This document shows positions 23,761-33,065 of a DNA stretch of 64,000 nt, piece by piece. The notes below the pieces were generated by a model. It saw only the letters and a list, made by a program, of their open reading frames with translations, made no database searches and was not told the DNA's origin. The number at the start of each line of letters is the position of its first letter. The stretch's first letter is position 1. The stretch lies in the NCBI RefSeq assembly GCF_003951315.1, contig NZ_QLJH01000022.1:1-64000 (forward strand), given 5' to 3'. Source of the stretch: Sphingomonas sp. S-NIH.Pt15_0812 (GTDB lineage: Bacteria; Pseudomonadota; Alphaproteobacteria; Sphingomonadales; Sphingomonadaceae). Both the position numbers and the translations under genes were made by a program.

Positions 23761-25047
23761 ATGATGACCGAACAGCCCGTACACGCAACCGCTTCTCCCG
23801 GTGCCTCGATGGATCGCCGGATCGAGCGGCCGCCGACGCCCTGGTGGCGTCGTCGCGCGGTGGTGCTGGCGGCGGCGGCGATCGTGGCGGCGTTGCTGAT
23901 CTGGCGGATGCTGCCCGCCGCCGGATCGACCGACATCGCCACCGCCGATATCGAGACCGGCCAGGTCGAACGCGCGCCCTTTGCCGACTACCTGCCGGTC
24001 CGCGCGACCGTCGCGCCGCGCGTCACCACGCTGGTCGGGGTGCTGTCGGGCGGACAGGTCGAGAAGCTGCTGGTGCAGGACGGCGCGATGGTGACCGAGG
24101 GCCAGCCGCTCGCCACGCTCGCCAATCCCACGCTGAAGCTCGACGTGCTGACCCGCGAGGCGCAGATCGCCAGCCAGCTCGGCAGCGTCGCGGGCGAGAA
24201 TCTGGGGATCGAGCGCAATCGCCTCGACCGCGCCGGCCAGATCGCCCAGGCCAATTACGACCTGATCAAGGCGCGTCGCGAACTCTCCATCCGCCAGCAG
24301 CTGCACGACAAGGGCTTCGTGTCGGACGCCGGGATCAAGAGCTTCGCCGAGGAGGCCGCCTATCAGGAAAAGCGGCTCGCCCAGCTCCAGGCGGGCGGCG
24401 CGGCGGAAGCACGGATCACCGCGACGCAGGGGCAGCGGCTCGACGATACGCGGGGCCGGCTGGAGAACAACCTGGCGGCGGTGCGCGCGGGGCTGGATGC
24501 GCTGGTCGTCCGCGCCCCCTCCACCGGGCGGCTGACCAACTTCACCATCCAGCCGGGCCAGACGCTGAAGCCGGGCGACCCGGCGGGCCAGGTCGACAGC
24601 GAGGGATCGTGGAAGCTGACCGCCGATGTCGACGAATATTATCTCGGGCGGGTGGCGGTCGGGCAGACGGCGCGCACCGCCGATGGCGCGCCGCTGACCG
24701 TGTCCAAGGTACTGCCGGCGGTGAAGGACGGCCGGTTCCGGGTCGAGCTGACCTTCGACCGCGCCGCCCCCGCCGGGCTCAACCGCGGGCAGACGATCGA
24801 CATCCGCATCACCCTGGGCAGCACCGCGCCCGCGCTGGTCGCGCCGGTCGGCGGCTGGCTGGAGGCGGGCGGCGGCACCTCCGCCTTCGTGCTCGACGGC
24901 GACGGCGCCCATGCCCGCCGCCGGATGGTGAAGACCGGCCGGCGCAACCCTGAACAGGTCGAGATCCTGTCCGGCCTCCAGCCCGGCGACCGCATCGTCA
25001 CCTCCAACACCGCGTCCGTGAAGGGCGACATCCTCAACCTCCGATAA
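23761..25047 (+). CDS. HlyD/MacA-type periplasmic adaptor
   Basis: A 428-residue adaptor (ATG 23761; ATG 23809 is an alternative without the operator overlap). One transmembrane segment at about 33-52 (RRRAVVLAAAAIVAALLIWR). Then a lipoyl-like half (VEKLLVQDGAMVTEGQPLAT), a coiled coil of about 100 residues (ELSIRQQLHDKG and following), the second lipoyl half (VVRAPSTGRLTNFTIQPGQT), and a beta-barrel and membrane-proximal end. It links an inner-membrane ABC transporter with a TolC-type channel. It is first in the operon of ATPase, lipoprotein, two permeases and TolC-type protein, all downstream on the same strand. Confidence 0.85.
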   Translation: MMTEQPVHATASPGASMDRRIERPPTPWWRRRAVVLAAAAIVAALLIWRMLPAAGSTDIATADIETGQVERAPFADYLPVRATVAPRVTTLVGVLSGGQVEKLLVQDGAMVTEGQPLATLANPTLKLDVLTREAQIASQLGSVAGENLGIERNRLDRAGQIAQANYDLIKARRELSIRQQLHDKGFVSDAGIKSFAEEAAYQEKRLAQLQAGGAAEARITATQGQRLDDTRGRLENNLAAVRAGLDALVVRAPSTGRLTNFTIQPGQTLKPGDPAGQVDSEGSWKLTADVDEYYLGRVAVGQTARTADGAPLTVSKVLPAVKDGRFRVELTFDRAAPAGLNRGQTIDIRITLGSTAPALVAPVGGWLEAGGGTSAFVLDGDGAHARRRMVKTGRRNPEQVEILSGLQPGDRIVTSNTASVKGDILNLR

Positions 25048-25059
25048 CAGGGACCTGCC

Positions 25060-25749
25060 ATGATCCGTCTGCAAGGCATCCAGCGCCGCTATGTCTCCGA
25101 CGAGGTGGAGACGACCGCGCTCCACGATATCGACCTGCATGTCGCGGCCGGCGAGTTCGTCGCGATCATGGGGCCGTCGGGCTGCGGCAAGTCGACGCTG
25201 CTCAACACGCTGGGCACGGTCGATCGGCCGACCGCCGGCCGCTATCTGTTCGGCGACCGCGACCTGGCGACGCTGGACGAGAAGGAACTCGCGAAGTTCC
25301 GGGGCGCGACGCTGGGCTTCGTGTTCCAGAGCTTCAACCTGATCGACGAGCTGACGATCGAGGAGAATGTCGCGCTCGGCCTCGCCTATCGCAAGGATGC
25401 GGGCGGCCAGAAGGGGGGGCGCCGGGCGCGGGTCGCGGCGGCGATGGACAAGGTCGGCATCGCCCATCGCGCGCGCCATTATCCGCATCAATTGTCGGGT
25501 GGCCAGCAGCAGCGCGCCGCCATCGCCCGCGCCATCGTGGGCGATCCCAAGCTGATCCTGGCCGACGAGCCGACCGGCAATCTCGACACCGCCAATGGCG
25601 AGCAGGTGATGAACATCCTGACCGGCCTGAACGACGAGGGCGCGACCATCGTGATGGTCACCCACTCGCCCAGCCATGCCGACCTGGCGAAGCGCCGCAT
25701 CGACATGCTCGATGGCCGCATCGTCGCCAACGCCATGCGCGCGATCTGA
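25060..25749 (+). CDS. ABC transporter ATPase, MacB/LolD type
   Basis: A 229-residue nucleotide-binding protein. Walker A GPSGCGKST near 39-47, Q-loop FVFQSFNLID, signature LSGGQQQR, Walker B LILADEPTGNLD and the H-loop VTHSPSHADLA are complete. Length and motifs match the LolD/MacB ATPases that work with FtsX-type permeases. It starts 12 bases after the adaptor gene. It powers the two permeases encoded further down, one or both, since no other ATPase is present in the operon. Confidence 0.92.
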   Translation: MIRLQGIQRRYVSDEVETTALHDIDLHVAAGEFVAIMGPSGCGKSTLLNTLGTVDRPTAGRYLFGDRDLATLDEKELAKFRGATLGFVFQSFNLIDELTIEENVALGLAYRKDAGGQKGGRRARVAAAMDKVGIAHRARHYPHQLSGGQQQRAAIARAIVGDPKLILADEPTGNLDTANGEQVMNILTGLNDEGATIVMVTHSPSHADLAKRRIDMLDGRIVANAMRAI

Positions 25750-25768
25750 ACGACCGAAGAAAAGGGGA

Positions 25769-26482
25769 ATGACGATGATGAAGCGGATGATGGGCGCGGC
25801 ACTGTGCGCGATGCTGGGCGGCTGCGTGATCACGGTCGGATCAGGCGGCGCGGCGGAGGCGCAGGGTGTCGGGACGAAGCGTTTCGCGGTCGCGGGTTTC
25901 GATGCGGTCGATCTGGCGGGGAGCGACAATGTGCGGGTCGTGCGCAGCGACAGCGTGTCGGTGGTCGCCAGCGGCGATCCGCGGGCGGTGGCGGCATTGA
26001 TGGTGACGGTCGATCGCGGCACGCTGCGCATCAGCCGCAAGCCGGGGCGCTGGCAGGATCGCGGCGCGACGGTGACGGTCACCGTCCCGTCGCTGCGCGC
26101 GGCGACGCTGAGCGGTTCGGGCGCAATGGACGTCGGGGCGATGGCGCCGACGTTCGACGCACGGCTGCCGGGATCGGGCGAATTGACGCTACGCGACCTG
26201 CATGGCGAGACGGTGCGGATGGAGCTAGCCGGATCGGGCGACCTGACCGCCAGCGGCACCGTGCGCCAGGCCGATATCCGGCTGGCGGGGTCCGGCGATA
26301 TCGATGCCCGGGCGCTGGCGGTGCGCGACCTGAGCGTCGACCTGGGCGGCAGCGGCACCGTCCGCGCCCAGGCATCGGACACGGCCAGCCTGTCGATCGG
26401 GGGTTCGGGAGACGTCACGGTCGCCGGCCATCCGCGCTGCACCGTCCGCAAGAGCGGCAGCGGCACCGTGCGCTGCGGCTGA
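25769..26482 (+). CDS. Head-GIN (DUF2807-like) lipoprotein in the export operon
   Basis: A 237-residue protein. The start is one of three close ATGs (25769, 25775 or 25778); AGGGG just upstream fits the later ones best. The signal ends in the lipobox MLGGC, so it is a lipoprotein. The body is a beta-helix-like repeat with a recurring G-S-G turn (LSGSGAMDVG, LPGSGELTL, LAGSGDLTAS, LAGSGDIDA, LGGSGTVRA, IGGSGDVTV, KSGSGTVRC), as in DUF2807 head-GIN domains. Its function is not established in the family. Sitting between the ATPase and permease genes, it may be a cargo, a scaffold or a sensor of the exporter. Confidence 0.75.
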   Translation: MTMMKRMMGAALCAMLGGCVITVGSGGAAEAQGVGTKRFAVAGFDAVDLAGSDNVRVVRSDSVSVVASGDPRAVAALMVTVDRGTLRISRKPGRWQDRGATVTVTVPSLRAATLSGSGAMDVGAMAPTFDARLPGSGELTLRDLHGETVRMELAGSGDLTASGTVRQADIRLAGSGDIDARALAVRDLSVDLGGSGTVRAQASDTASLSIGGSGDVTVAGHPRCTVRKSGSGTVRCG

Positions 26483-26486
26483 TCCG

Positions 26487-28937
26487 ATGACCGACCGCTA
26501 CGCCCTGCTGTCGCTCTATCGTTCGTTGACGCGGCACAAGCTCCATGCCGCGCTCAACATCGGTGGGCTGGCCGTCGGCGTGGCGGTGTTCCTGGTGCTC
26601 GGCCTCTATGTCCGGTTCGAGACCAGCTTCGAACGCTGGCTGCCGCATCACGACCGGATCTATCTGATCCAGACCGAGCTGCACCTGCCCGGCAGCCCGT
26701 TCAACGGCGCCTATCCGGGCAGCATGGCCGGGATGCTGGAGCAGTTGCGCCAGGACTTTCCCGGCCTGGCCGGCACGCGCATCCGGGGCGGGGCCGGCGC
26801 CGGCAGCGTGATGCGGGGCGGCATCGCGCAGCGCGAGGATGTGGCGCAGGTCGATGCGTCCTTCTTCGACGTGTTCGACCTGCCGATGGTGGCGGGCGAC
26901 GGGCGGCGGGCCCTGGCCGATCCGTCGGCGGCGCTGGTCAGCCGGTCGGCGGCGCAGCGATATTTCGGCAGCGCCGATCCGATCGGGCAGACGATGACGA
27001 TCGGCTTCGACGGGCCGCAGGTGTTCCGCGTCGCCGGCGTGTTCGAGGATCTGCCCGCCAACACCGATCTGCGCGCGGCGATCCTGACCCCGATCCCGCG
27101 CACGCCGCCGCCGATGCGCTGGGACTGGTATCGCTGGGGCACGGCGGCGCTGTCGACCTTCGTCCGCTTCCCGACGCCCGCCGCCGCCCAAGCCTTCGCG
27201 GCGAAGCTGCCCGCCTTCCTCCGGCGGCGGGTGGGTCACGATTTCGGGCCGGACCCGAACGCGATCCTGTCGCTGCCGCTGCTGCCGCTGACCGACCTGC
27301 ACCTGCAACCGCCCGGCGCGGAGAGCGCCAGCCGCGTCGCGACGCTGGTGACGCTGGGGATCGTCGCGGTGCTGGCGCTGCTGATCGCGATCGTCAATTA
27401 CGTGAACCTCGCCACGGCACGCGCGGGGTTGCGCGCCCGCGAGGTGGCGATGCGCAAGGTCGTCGGAGCCAGCCGCGCCACGCTGGTCGCGCAGTTCATG
27501 GCGGAAGCGATCCTGGCGAGCGCGCTGGCGACGCTGGGCGGGCTGATCCTGACCGAGCTGGCGCTGCCGTTCGTCAACGCCACCGCCGGCCTGTCGATCC
27601 GCCTTTCCTATCCCACGCTCCTGCCGTGGCTGATCGGCCTGACGATCCTGGTCGGGCTGGTCGCGGGCGTCTATCCGGCGCTGCTGCTGTCGCGCTTCCC
27701 GGCCGCATCGGTGCTGGCCAGCGCGCGGATGCCCGGCGGCGGACGCGCGGGCCGGCGGCTGCGCGAGATGCTGGTGGTCGTGCAGTTCGGCCTCGCCACC
27801 GCGCTGCTGACCGGCACGCTCGTCCTGACCGCCCAGACCCGGCATCTGCGCCAGGCCGATCTCGGCTTCCGACGCGACGGGTTGCTGGCGCTGCCGTCCT
27901 TCGCCGCCGACGATCTCGCGCGCGAGCAGCGGCAGGCGCTGCTGGCGGCGTTCCGCGCGATCCCCGGCGTGGTCGCGGTCGGCACGGCGGATGCGACGCC
28001 CGGAAACGGGGTGGGGAACGCGTCCGAACAGGGCGGCGCCGGGGTCGACATCATCGCGATGCCCGGCCGCTCCGGCCCCGGCCTGTCCGTCCTGCGCATC
28101 AATACCGGCCCCGACTTCTTCCGCGTCTATGCCCCGCGCCTGCTCGCCGGGCGGCTGCTCGACGACGCGCACCGCCGCGACGACGCGACCGACTGGACCA
28201 GGGGCCAGGACGGCTTCAACGTCGTCGTCGACCGCACCGCCGCGGCCGCGCTCGGCTTCCGCTCGGCACAGGCGGCGATCGGCCGGACGGTCGGCGGCGC
28301 GCAACCGCGCACGATCGTCGGCGTGATCGAACCGCTCCGCTTCTTCTCGCCGCGCCGCCCGCAGAGCCCGACCCTCTATTTCTATTATCCGGCGACGCCG
28401 CCGCGCGGCCTGGCGACGCTGCGCTACACGGGCGACGCGCGCGCCACCCAGATGGCGGTGGCGGCGGCCTGGCACCGGATCGCGCCGCAGGTGCCGCTGG
28501 TCGCCGAGCCGGTCGATCGCCGGCTGCGCGAATTCTATGCCGCCGACGATCGCGCCGCGCGGTTGCTGGCGGCGGGCGCGCTGCTGGCGGTGGCGATCGC
28601 CTGTATCGGCCTATGGGGCCTCGCCGCCTTCAACGCCGCGCGGCGGATGCACGAGATCGGCATCCGCAAGGTGCTGGGCGCGTCGTCGGCCGACATCGCG
28701 CGGCTGCTGACCGGGCAGTTCCTGCGTCCGGTCGTCATCGCCAACCTGATCGCCTGGCCGCTGGCCTTTGTCGGGCTGCGGCTGTGGCTGGCGGGATTCT
28801 CCGACCGCATCGCCCTGTCCCCGCTCTACTTCCTCAGCGCCAGCCTGCTCGCGCTGCTGATCGCGGTCGCCACCATCCTGGTCCAGTCGCTGCGCGCCAG
28901 CCGCGCCGCCCCCGCATGGGCGCTCCGCCATGACTGA
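26487..28937 (+). CDS. FtsX/MacB-type ABC permease, first of two tandem copies
   Basis: An 816-residue permease. An N-terminal membrane helix (about 20-40) is followed by a large periplasmic MacB-PCD domain, then three helices with an FtsX domain (VALLIAIVNYVNLATARAGL near 300), a second periplasmic domain and a second FtsX domain ending in VQSLRASRAAPAWALRHD. The repeated double-FtsX architecture matches MacB-like permeases of sphingomonads and Bacteroidetes-type exporters. It starts four bases after the lipoprotein gene. It works with the ATPase and adaptor upstream. Confidence 0.88.
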   Translation: MTDRYALLSLYRSLTRHKLHAALNIGGLAVGVAVFLVLGLYVRFETSFERWLPHHDRIYLIQTELHLPGSPFNGAYPGSMAGMLEQLRQDFPGLAGTRIRGGAGAGSVMRGGIAQREDVAQVDASFFDVFDLPMVAGDGRRALADPSAALVSRSAAQRYFGSADPIGQTMTIGFDGPQVFRVAGVFEDLPANTDLRAAILTPIPRTPPPMRWDWYRWGTAALSTFVRFPTPAAAQAFAAKLPAFLRRRVGHDFGPDPNAILSLPLLPLTDLHLQPPGAESASRVATLVTLGIVAVLALLIAIVNYVNLATARAGLRAREVAMRKVVGASRATLVAQFMAEAILASALATLGGLILTELALPFVNATAGLSIRLSYPTLLPWLIGLTILVGLVAGVYPALLLSRFPAASVLASARMPGGGRAGRRLREMLVVVQFGLATALLTGTLVLTAQTRHLRQADLGFRRDGLLALPSFAADDLAREQRQALLAAFRAIPGVVAVGTADATPGNGVGNASEQGGAGVDIIAMPGRSGPGLSVLRINTGPDFFRVYAPRLLAGRLLDDAHRRDDATDWTRGQDGFNVVVDRTAAAALGFRSAQAAIGRTVGGAQPRTIVGVIEPLRFFSPRRPQSPTLYFYYPATPPRGLATLRYTGDARATQMAVAAAWHRIAPQVPLVAEPVDRRLREFYAADDRAARLLAAGALLAVAIACIGLWGLAAFNAARRMHEIGIRKVLGASSADIARLLTGQFLRPVVIANLIAWPLAFVGLRLWLAGFSDRIALSPLYFLSASLLALLIAVATILVQSLRASRAAPAWALRHD

Positions 28938-28970
28938 CCGGTCCCCCTTCCCTCGCACGGATGCCATCGC

Positions 28971-31394
28971 ATGAACCGCTTCGCCCTGTTGTCGCTCTAT
29001 CGGTCGCTCACCCGCCACAAAGTCTATGCCGCGCTCAACATCGGCGGGCTGGCGGTCGGCGTCGCCGTGTTCCTGGTGCTCGGCCTCTATGTCCGGTTCG
29101 AGACCAGCTTCGAGAAATGGCTGCCGGACCATGACAAGATCTATGTCGTGCAGACGGTGTGGAACCTGCCGGGCAGTCCGTTCAACGGGCGATATCCCGA
29201 TACGATGGGCGGCCTGCTGGAACAATTGCAGGAGGATTTCCCGGGCACCGTCGGCACGCGCATCTGGGGTGGCGAAGGGGCCGGCAGCGTCCTGCGACGC
29301 GGGGTGGCGACCAAGGAGGACGTGGCCGAGGTCGATCCGTCATTCTTCGACGTCTTCGATCTGCCGATGGTGAGCGGTGACGGCCGCCGCGCGCTGGCGG
29401 ACCCATCGGGCGCGATCATCAGCGAAAGCCTGGCGCACAAATATTTCGGAACCAGCAACCCGATCGGACAAACGATCACCGCGTCATATCAGGGACCACA
29501 GACCTACCGGATCGGCGGCGTCTTCCGCGATCTGCCCACCAACAGCGACATGAAGCTGTCCCTGCTCCTCCCCCTTATCAAGGGCGTCGAGCGGGACAAT
29601 TGGTTCCATTGGGGCAGCACGCACCTGACCACCTATCTCCGCTTCGCCACAGCCGGGGCGGCGCGGACCTATGCACAGAAATTTTCGGCCTTCGTCGATC
29701 GTCGCGCGCTGAAGGATTCGGGGCCGAACGCGTCGAAGACCGAGACCCTCGCGCTCCTGCCCCTGACCGAGCAGCATCTCGCCTCGCCCACCGGGAGCGT
29801 GTCGAGCAAGAAGCTGACGGTGGTGACCTTGGGGCTGGTCGGCGTGCTGACGCTGCTGATCGCGATCATCAATTACGTGAACCTCGCCACCGCGCGCGCC
29901 GGGCTGCGCGCCCGCGAGGTCGCGATGCGCAAGGTTTTGGGCGCAGGTCGCCAGACGCTGGTCACCCAATTCCTGGGCGAGGCGATGCTCATGGTCGGCA
30001 TCGCCGCGCTCGTCGGTCTGATCCTCGCCGAACTGGGACTACCGCTGGTCAATGCCGCAGGCGGGCTGTCGCTGACCATTCCGTACATGGTGGTCGTGCC
30101 CGCCTTGGCGGTGCTGGTGGCGGTGGTCGGCGCGCTGGCGGGCTTCTACCCCGCCCTGCTGTTGTCGCGCGTTCCCGCCGCCGCCGTGCTGGCGTCGTCA
30201 CGCTCGCCCGGCGGCGGACGGGCCGGGACACGCGTGCGTGAGGCGTTGGTGGTGTTCCAGTTCGGGCTCGCGATCGCGTTCATGATCGGAACGGCCGTGC
30301 TGCTGACGCAGGTCCGCCACGTCCGGCAAGCCGATCTCGGCTATCAACGCGATGGTCTCGTCGTCATCCGATCGATCGCGGACGGGAATGTCGCCCCGGC
30401 CCAGCGTCGCGCGATGGTGGAGGCGATCCGCGCGCTGCCCGGCGTGCAGCAAGTCGCGCTCGGTGGCGACGGCCCGGGTGGCAGCGGGACGACGAACGCC
30501 GACAACGTTCCGCTGCCCGGCGTTCCCGGCGAGGGACCGAGCCTGCGCTGGGTCAGTACGGGCCCGGGCTTTTTCCAGGTCTATGGCGCGCGATTGATGG
30601 CGGGACGGATGTTCGACCCGGCACGGCGCGAGGATGACCATCAGCTGATGGATGCGGCACGGAACCACAATATCATCATCAACCGGCTCGGCGTGAAGCA
30701 ATTGGGGTTCGCCTCGCCCGACGCGGCGATCGGCAAGGTCGTTGGCGGCAACCGCCCGCGCACGATCATCGGAGTCGTGGAGAACCTCCGCTTCGACACG
30801 CCGCGCACCCCCGTCGCCCCGACCTACTTCTATTATTCCGGCGATCCTGCGAAAAGCTATCCCATGATCGCCGCCATCCGGTACACCGGCGATCCACGCA
30901 CCATGCTGGCCCAAATCCGCGCGATTTGGCAGCGGATGGTGCCGCAGGTGCCGTTCGAAGGTGACACCGCCGACAATCGGCTGGCGCGCTATTACAAGGC
31001 CGACGAGCAGACGACACGGATGTTCGGGATCGGCGCGGGGCTGGCGGTGCTGATCGGCTGTGTCGGACTCTGGGGCCTCGCCTCGTTCAACACCGCCCGG
31101 CGGGTGAGGGAGATCGGCATCCGCAAGACGCTGGGCGCGTCCGCCACCGACATCGTCCGGCTGCTGGTCGGGCAGTTCCTGCGGCCGGTGCTGCTCGCCA
31201 ATCTGATCGCCTGGCCGCTCGCCTTCGTCGCGATGCGGACATGGCTGGCCGGGTTCGATGATCGGGTGGCGCTGTCGCCGCTGTTCTTCGTCGGGGCCAG
31301 CCTGGTGGCGACCGCGATCGCGGTGCTGACCGTGCTCGGCCAGTCGCTGCGCGCCAGCCGCGCCGCCCCCGCCTGGGCGCTGCGCCATGACTAG
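28971..31394 (+). CDS. FtsX/MacB-type ABC permease, second tandem copy
   Basis: An 807-residue paralogue of the preceding permease. The first 50 residues are nearly identical (FALLSLYRSLTRHKVYAALN, then NIGGLAVGVAVFLVLGLY), and the same domain order is kept: PCD domain, FtsX (LLIAIINYVNLATARAGL near 285), PCD domain, FtsX, ending in the same RASRAAPAWALRHD. The periplasmic parts differ more, as seen in the residues after 400. This points to an in-place duplication. The two may form a heterodimer that uses the one ATPase. It overlaps the TolC-type gene by eight bases. Confidence 0.88.
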   Translation: MNRFALLSLYRSLTRHKVYAALNIGGLAVGVAVFLVLGLYVRFETSFEKWLPDHDKIYVVQTVWNLPGSPFNGRYPDTMGGLLEQLQEDFPGTVGTRIWGGEGAGSVLRRGVATKEDVAEVDPSFFDVFDLPMVSGDGRRALADPSGAIISESLAHKYFGTSNPIGQTITASYQGPQTYRIGGVFRDLPTNSDMKLSLLLPLIKGVERDNWFHWGSTHLTTYLRFATAGAARTYAQKFSAFVDRRALKDSGPNASKTETLALLPLTEQHLASPTGSVSSKKLTVVTLGLVGVLTLLIAIINYVNLATARAGLRAREVAMRKVLGAGRQTLVTQFLGEAMLMVGIAALVGLILAELGLPLVNAAGGLSLTIPYMVVVPALAVLVAVVGALAGFYPALLLSRVPAAAVLASSRSPGGGRAGTRVREALVVFQFGLAIAFMIGTAVLLTQVRHVRQADLGYQRDGLVVIRSIADGNVAPAQRRAMVEAIRALPGVQQVALGGDGPGGSGTTNADNVPLPGVPGEGPSLRWVSTGPGFFQVYGARLMAGRMFDPARREDDHQLMDAARNHNIIINRLGVKQLGFASPDAAIGKVVGGNRPRTIIGVVENLRFDTPRTPVAPTYFYYSGDPAKSYPMIAAIRYTGDPRTMLAQIRAIWQRMVPQVPFEGDTADNRLARYYKADEQTTRMFGIGAGLAVLIGCVGLWGLASFNTARRVREIGIRKTLGASATDIVRLLVGQFLRPVLLANLIAWPLAFVAMRTWLAGFDDRVALSPLFFVGASLVATAIAVLTVLGQSLRASRAAPAWALRHD

Positions 31395-32634
31395 GCGTTT
31401 CGCCATCCTGGTCGCGCTGCTGCTCGCCACCCCCGCCCCGGCGGAGACGTTGCGGGACGCGATCGCGGCGGCCTATGCCGGCAATCCGCAACTCGCCGCC
31501 GCCCGCGCCCGGCAGGAGGCGCTGGCCGAGACCCCGGAACAGGCGCGGGCGCTCGGCCGCCCGATTCTCTCCACCGGCGCGAGTTCCGGCTATGACCGGC
31601 TGGGTTACGGCACGTCCGGCGCGGCCACGATCGACGCCGCGCTGCCGATCTGGACGGGCGGGCGCGTCCGCTCGGCGGTCCGCGCCGCCGATCGCGACGT
31701 CGCCGCCGGGGCGGAGGGGTTGCGCGACGTGGAGGCGGCGGTACTGCAAGGCGTCGTGCTCGCCTATGCCGACCTGCTCTACAACCAGCAGGCGGTGGAG
31801 GTCGCCCGCGTCGGCATCGAACGGCTCGACCGGCAGGTGGCGGAGGCCCGCGCTCGCTTCGGCCTGGGACAGGCGACGCGCACCGACGTCGCGCAACTGG
31901 AGGCGCAGCGCGCCACCGTCGTCGCCAATCTGGCGGATGCGGAGGGCGCGCTGGCCGCCGCCGAGGCCGCGTATCGCGCCGTCGTCGGACGGGATGCCGG
32001 CGTCCTGTCGCCGGAGATACCACCGCCCGCCGCCCTGCCCGAGGATCGCGCGCAGGCGCGTCGCGCGGCCGAGACGGCCAACCCGCTCCTCCTCCAGCAG
32101 CGTCGGCTGGTCGAGGCGTCGGCCGCCCGCATCGACCAGGCGCGCGCGGACGGCGCGCCGGCGCTGGACCTGGCGGGCGGTTATGGCCGGGGCGTGCGGA
32201 TCGGGTCGGGTGACGGGCGCGGCTATCCGGTGGCGGGATCGGTGGGGCTGGCGCTGCGCGTCCCGCTGCTGACCGGTGGCCTGATCCCCGCGCGCATCCG
32301 CCAGGCGCAGGCGACCAACCGTGCCGAGCGGTTCCAGGCGGACGCCAGTCTGCGCGAGGCGGTGCGTGCCGCCGATACGGCCTGGGCGTCGCTGACGGCG
32401 GCGCAGGCGCGGTTGCGCGCGAATATCGATGGTCTCGCCGCCGCCGACCTGGCGCTGCGCGGCGTGCGGGCGGAATATGGCTTCGGCCTGCGCTCGACCA
32501 TCGACCTATTGGTGGCCGACCAGAGCTTCCGCGCGGCGCAGCTCGCCGTGGCGTCGGCCCGCGCCGACATGCTGGTCGCGCAAGCCGCGCTGCTGCGCGC
32601 GACGGGGCGACTGACGGGCAGCGCCTATGGCTGA
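31387..32634 (+). CDS. TolC-family outer-membrane channel protein
   Basis: A 415-residue protein with a short signal peptide (RRFAILVALLLATPAPAE) and the two-repeat helical OEP pattern of TolC: an N-terminal ETLRDAIAAAYAGNPQLAAA helix start, a long coiled-coil (EALAETPEQARALG and following) and a second copy from about 200 (DRAQARRAAETANPLL). The conserved region RSTIDLLVADQSFRAAQLAV is near the end. It overlaps the permease gene by eight bases, so translation is coupled. With adaptor, ATPase and permeases it completes a tripartite exporter. The substrate is unknown. Confidence 0.85.
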   Translation: MTRRFAILVALLLATPAPAETLRDAIAAAYAGNPQLAAARARQEALAETPEQARALGRPILSTGASSGYDRLGYGTSGAATIDAALPIWTGGRVRSAVRAADRDVAAGAEGLRDVEAAVLQGVVLAYADLLYNQQAVEVARVGIERLDRQVAEARARFGLGQATRTDVAQLEAQRATVVANLADAEGALAAAEAAYRAVVGRDAGVLSPEIPPPAALPEDRAQARRAAETANPLLLQQRRLVEASAARIDQARADGAPALDLAGGYGRGVRIGSGDGRGYPVAGSVGLALRVPLLTGGLIPARIRQAQATNRAERFQADASLREAVRAADTAWASLTAAQARLRANIDGLAAADLALRGVRAEYGFGLRSTIDLLVADQSFRAAQLAVASARADMLVAQAALLRATGRLTGSAYG

Positions 32635-32667
32635 GCGGAACCGGGCGACGGCATCGTCACGGTCGCG

Positions 32668-32703
32668 AAAAACCCGCCGCCCGGCCTCCCAGGCGGTGGG
32701 TTT
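32668..32703. terminator. Bidirectional terminator-like hairpin
   Basis: Arms AAACCCGCCGCC and GGCGGTGGGTTT form a stem with one weak pair and a ten-base loop, with A's on the left and T's on the right. It lies between the convergent TolC-type gene and the small gene at 32725-33024 and can end both transcripts. Confidence 0.7.
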
Positions 32704-32724
32704 CCCCATCCCGTCCGACGGTGA

Positions 32725-33024
32725 TCAGCCGGTGCGGCGGCCCGACAGGGGGAAGCTGCCGAACGCGCCCGCGCCGACCGAGCCGGTCACCGTGTCGCCA
32801 TCGATCGTGGCTTCGCAGTCGAGCGTCATCGGCATCGGCACGGTCATGCTCTGCTTCCAGGCGATGGTGTCGCCGTCGACCGTGCCGTTGACGTCCATGC
32901 CGCCCATCGCACCGGACACGTCGCCGGTGAAGGTCGCGCCGTCGCTGCGCACGGTCAGCGTCATGTTCTGATCGCCCAGCGGCGACTTGACGGTGCAATC
33001 ATAGGTGCCGTCGACATTGGCCAT
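32725..33024 (-). CDS. Small conserved unknown protein
   Basis: A 99-residue protein from ATG 33024, with GGAGA just before it. It has no signal peptide. The sequence is beta-rich with regular turns (YDCTVKSPLGDQNMTLTV, then FTGDVSGAMGGMDVNGTVD and the repeat-like KQSMTVPMPMTLDCEATI), like a small beta-barrel. Two further strands end in PLSGRR. I recognise it only as a type common in sphingomonads with no assigned function. It ends at a bidirectional hairpin and is followed on the same strand by the M16 peptidase gene upstream, 41 bases away, so the two may be co-transcribed. Confidence 0.6.
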   Translation of the reverse strand: MANVDGTYDCTVKSPLGDQNMTLTVRSDGATFTGDVSGAMGGMDVNGTVDGDTIAWKQSMTVPMPMTLDCEATIDGDTVTGSVGAGAFGSFPLSGRRTG

Positions 33025-33065
33025 GTGCATCTCTCCTTGAGTCCGAAAGCGTCGGTCCGAACGAT

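Noticed and set aside
23725..26466. A long open frame on the minus strand opposite the adaptor, ATPase and lipoprotein genes
   Set aside because: It is low in complexity, rich in arginine, alanine and glycine, and lies fully opposite well-marked genes. In high-GC DNA such antisense frames stay open by chance.
32627..32971. Plus-strand frame after the TolC-type gene
   Set aside because: It reads through a terminator hairpin and opposite a better small gene with a ribosome site.
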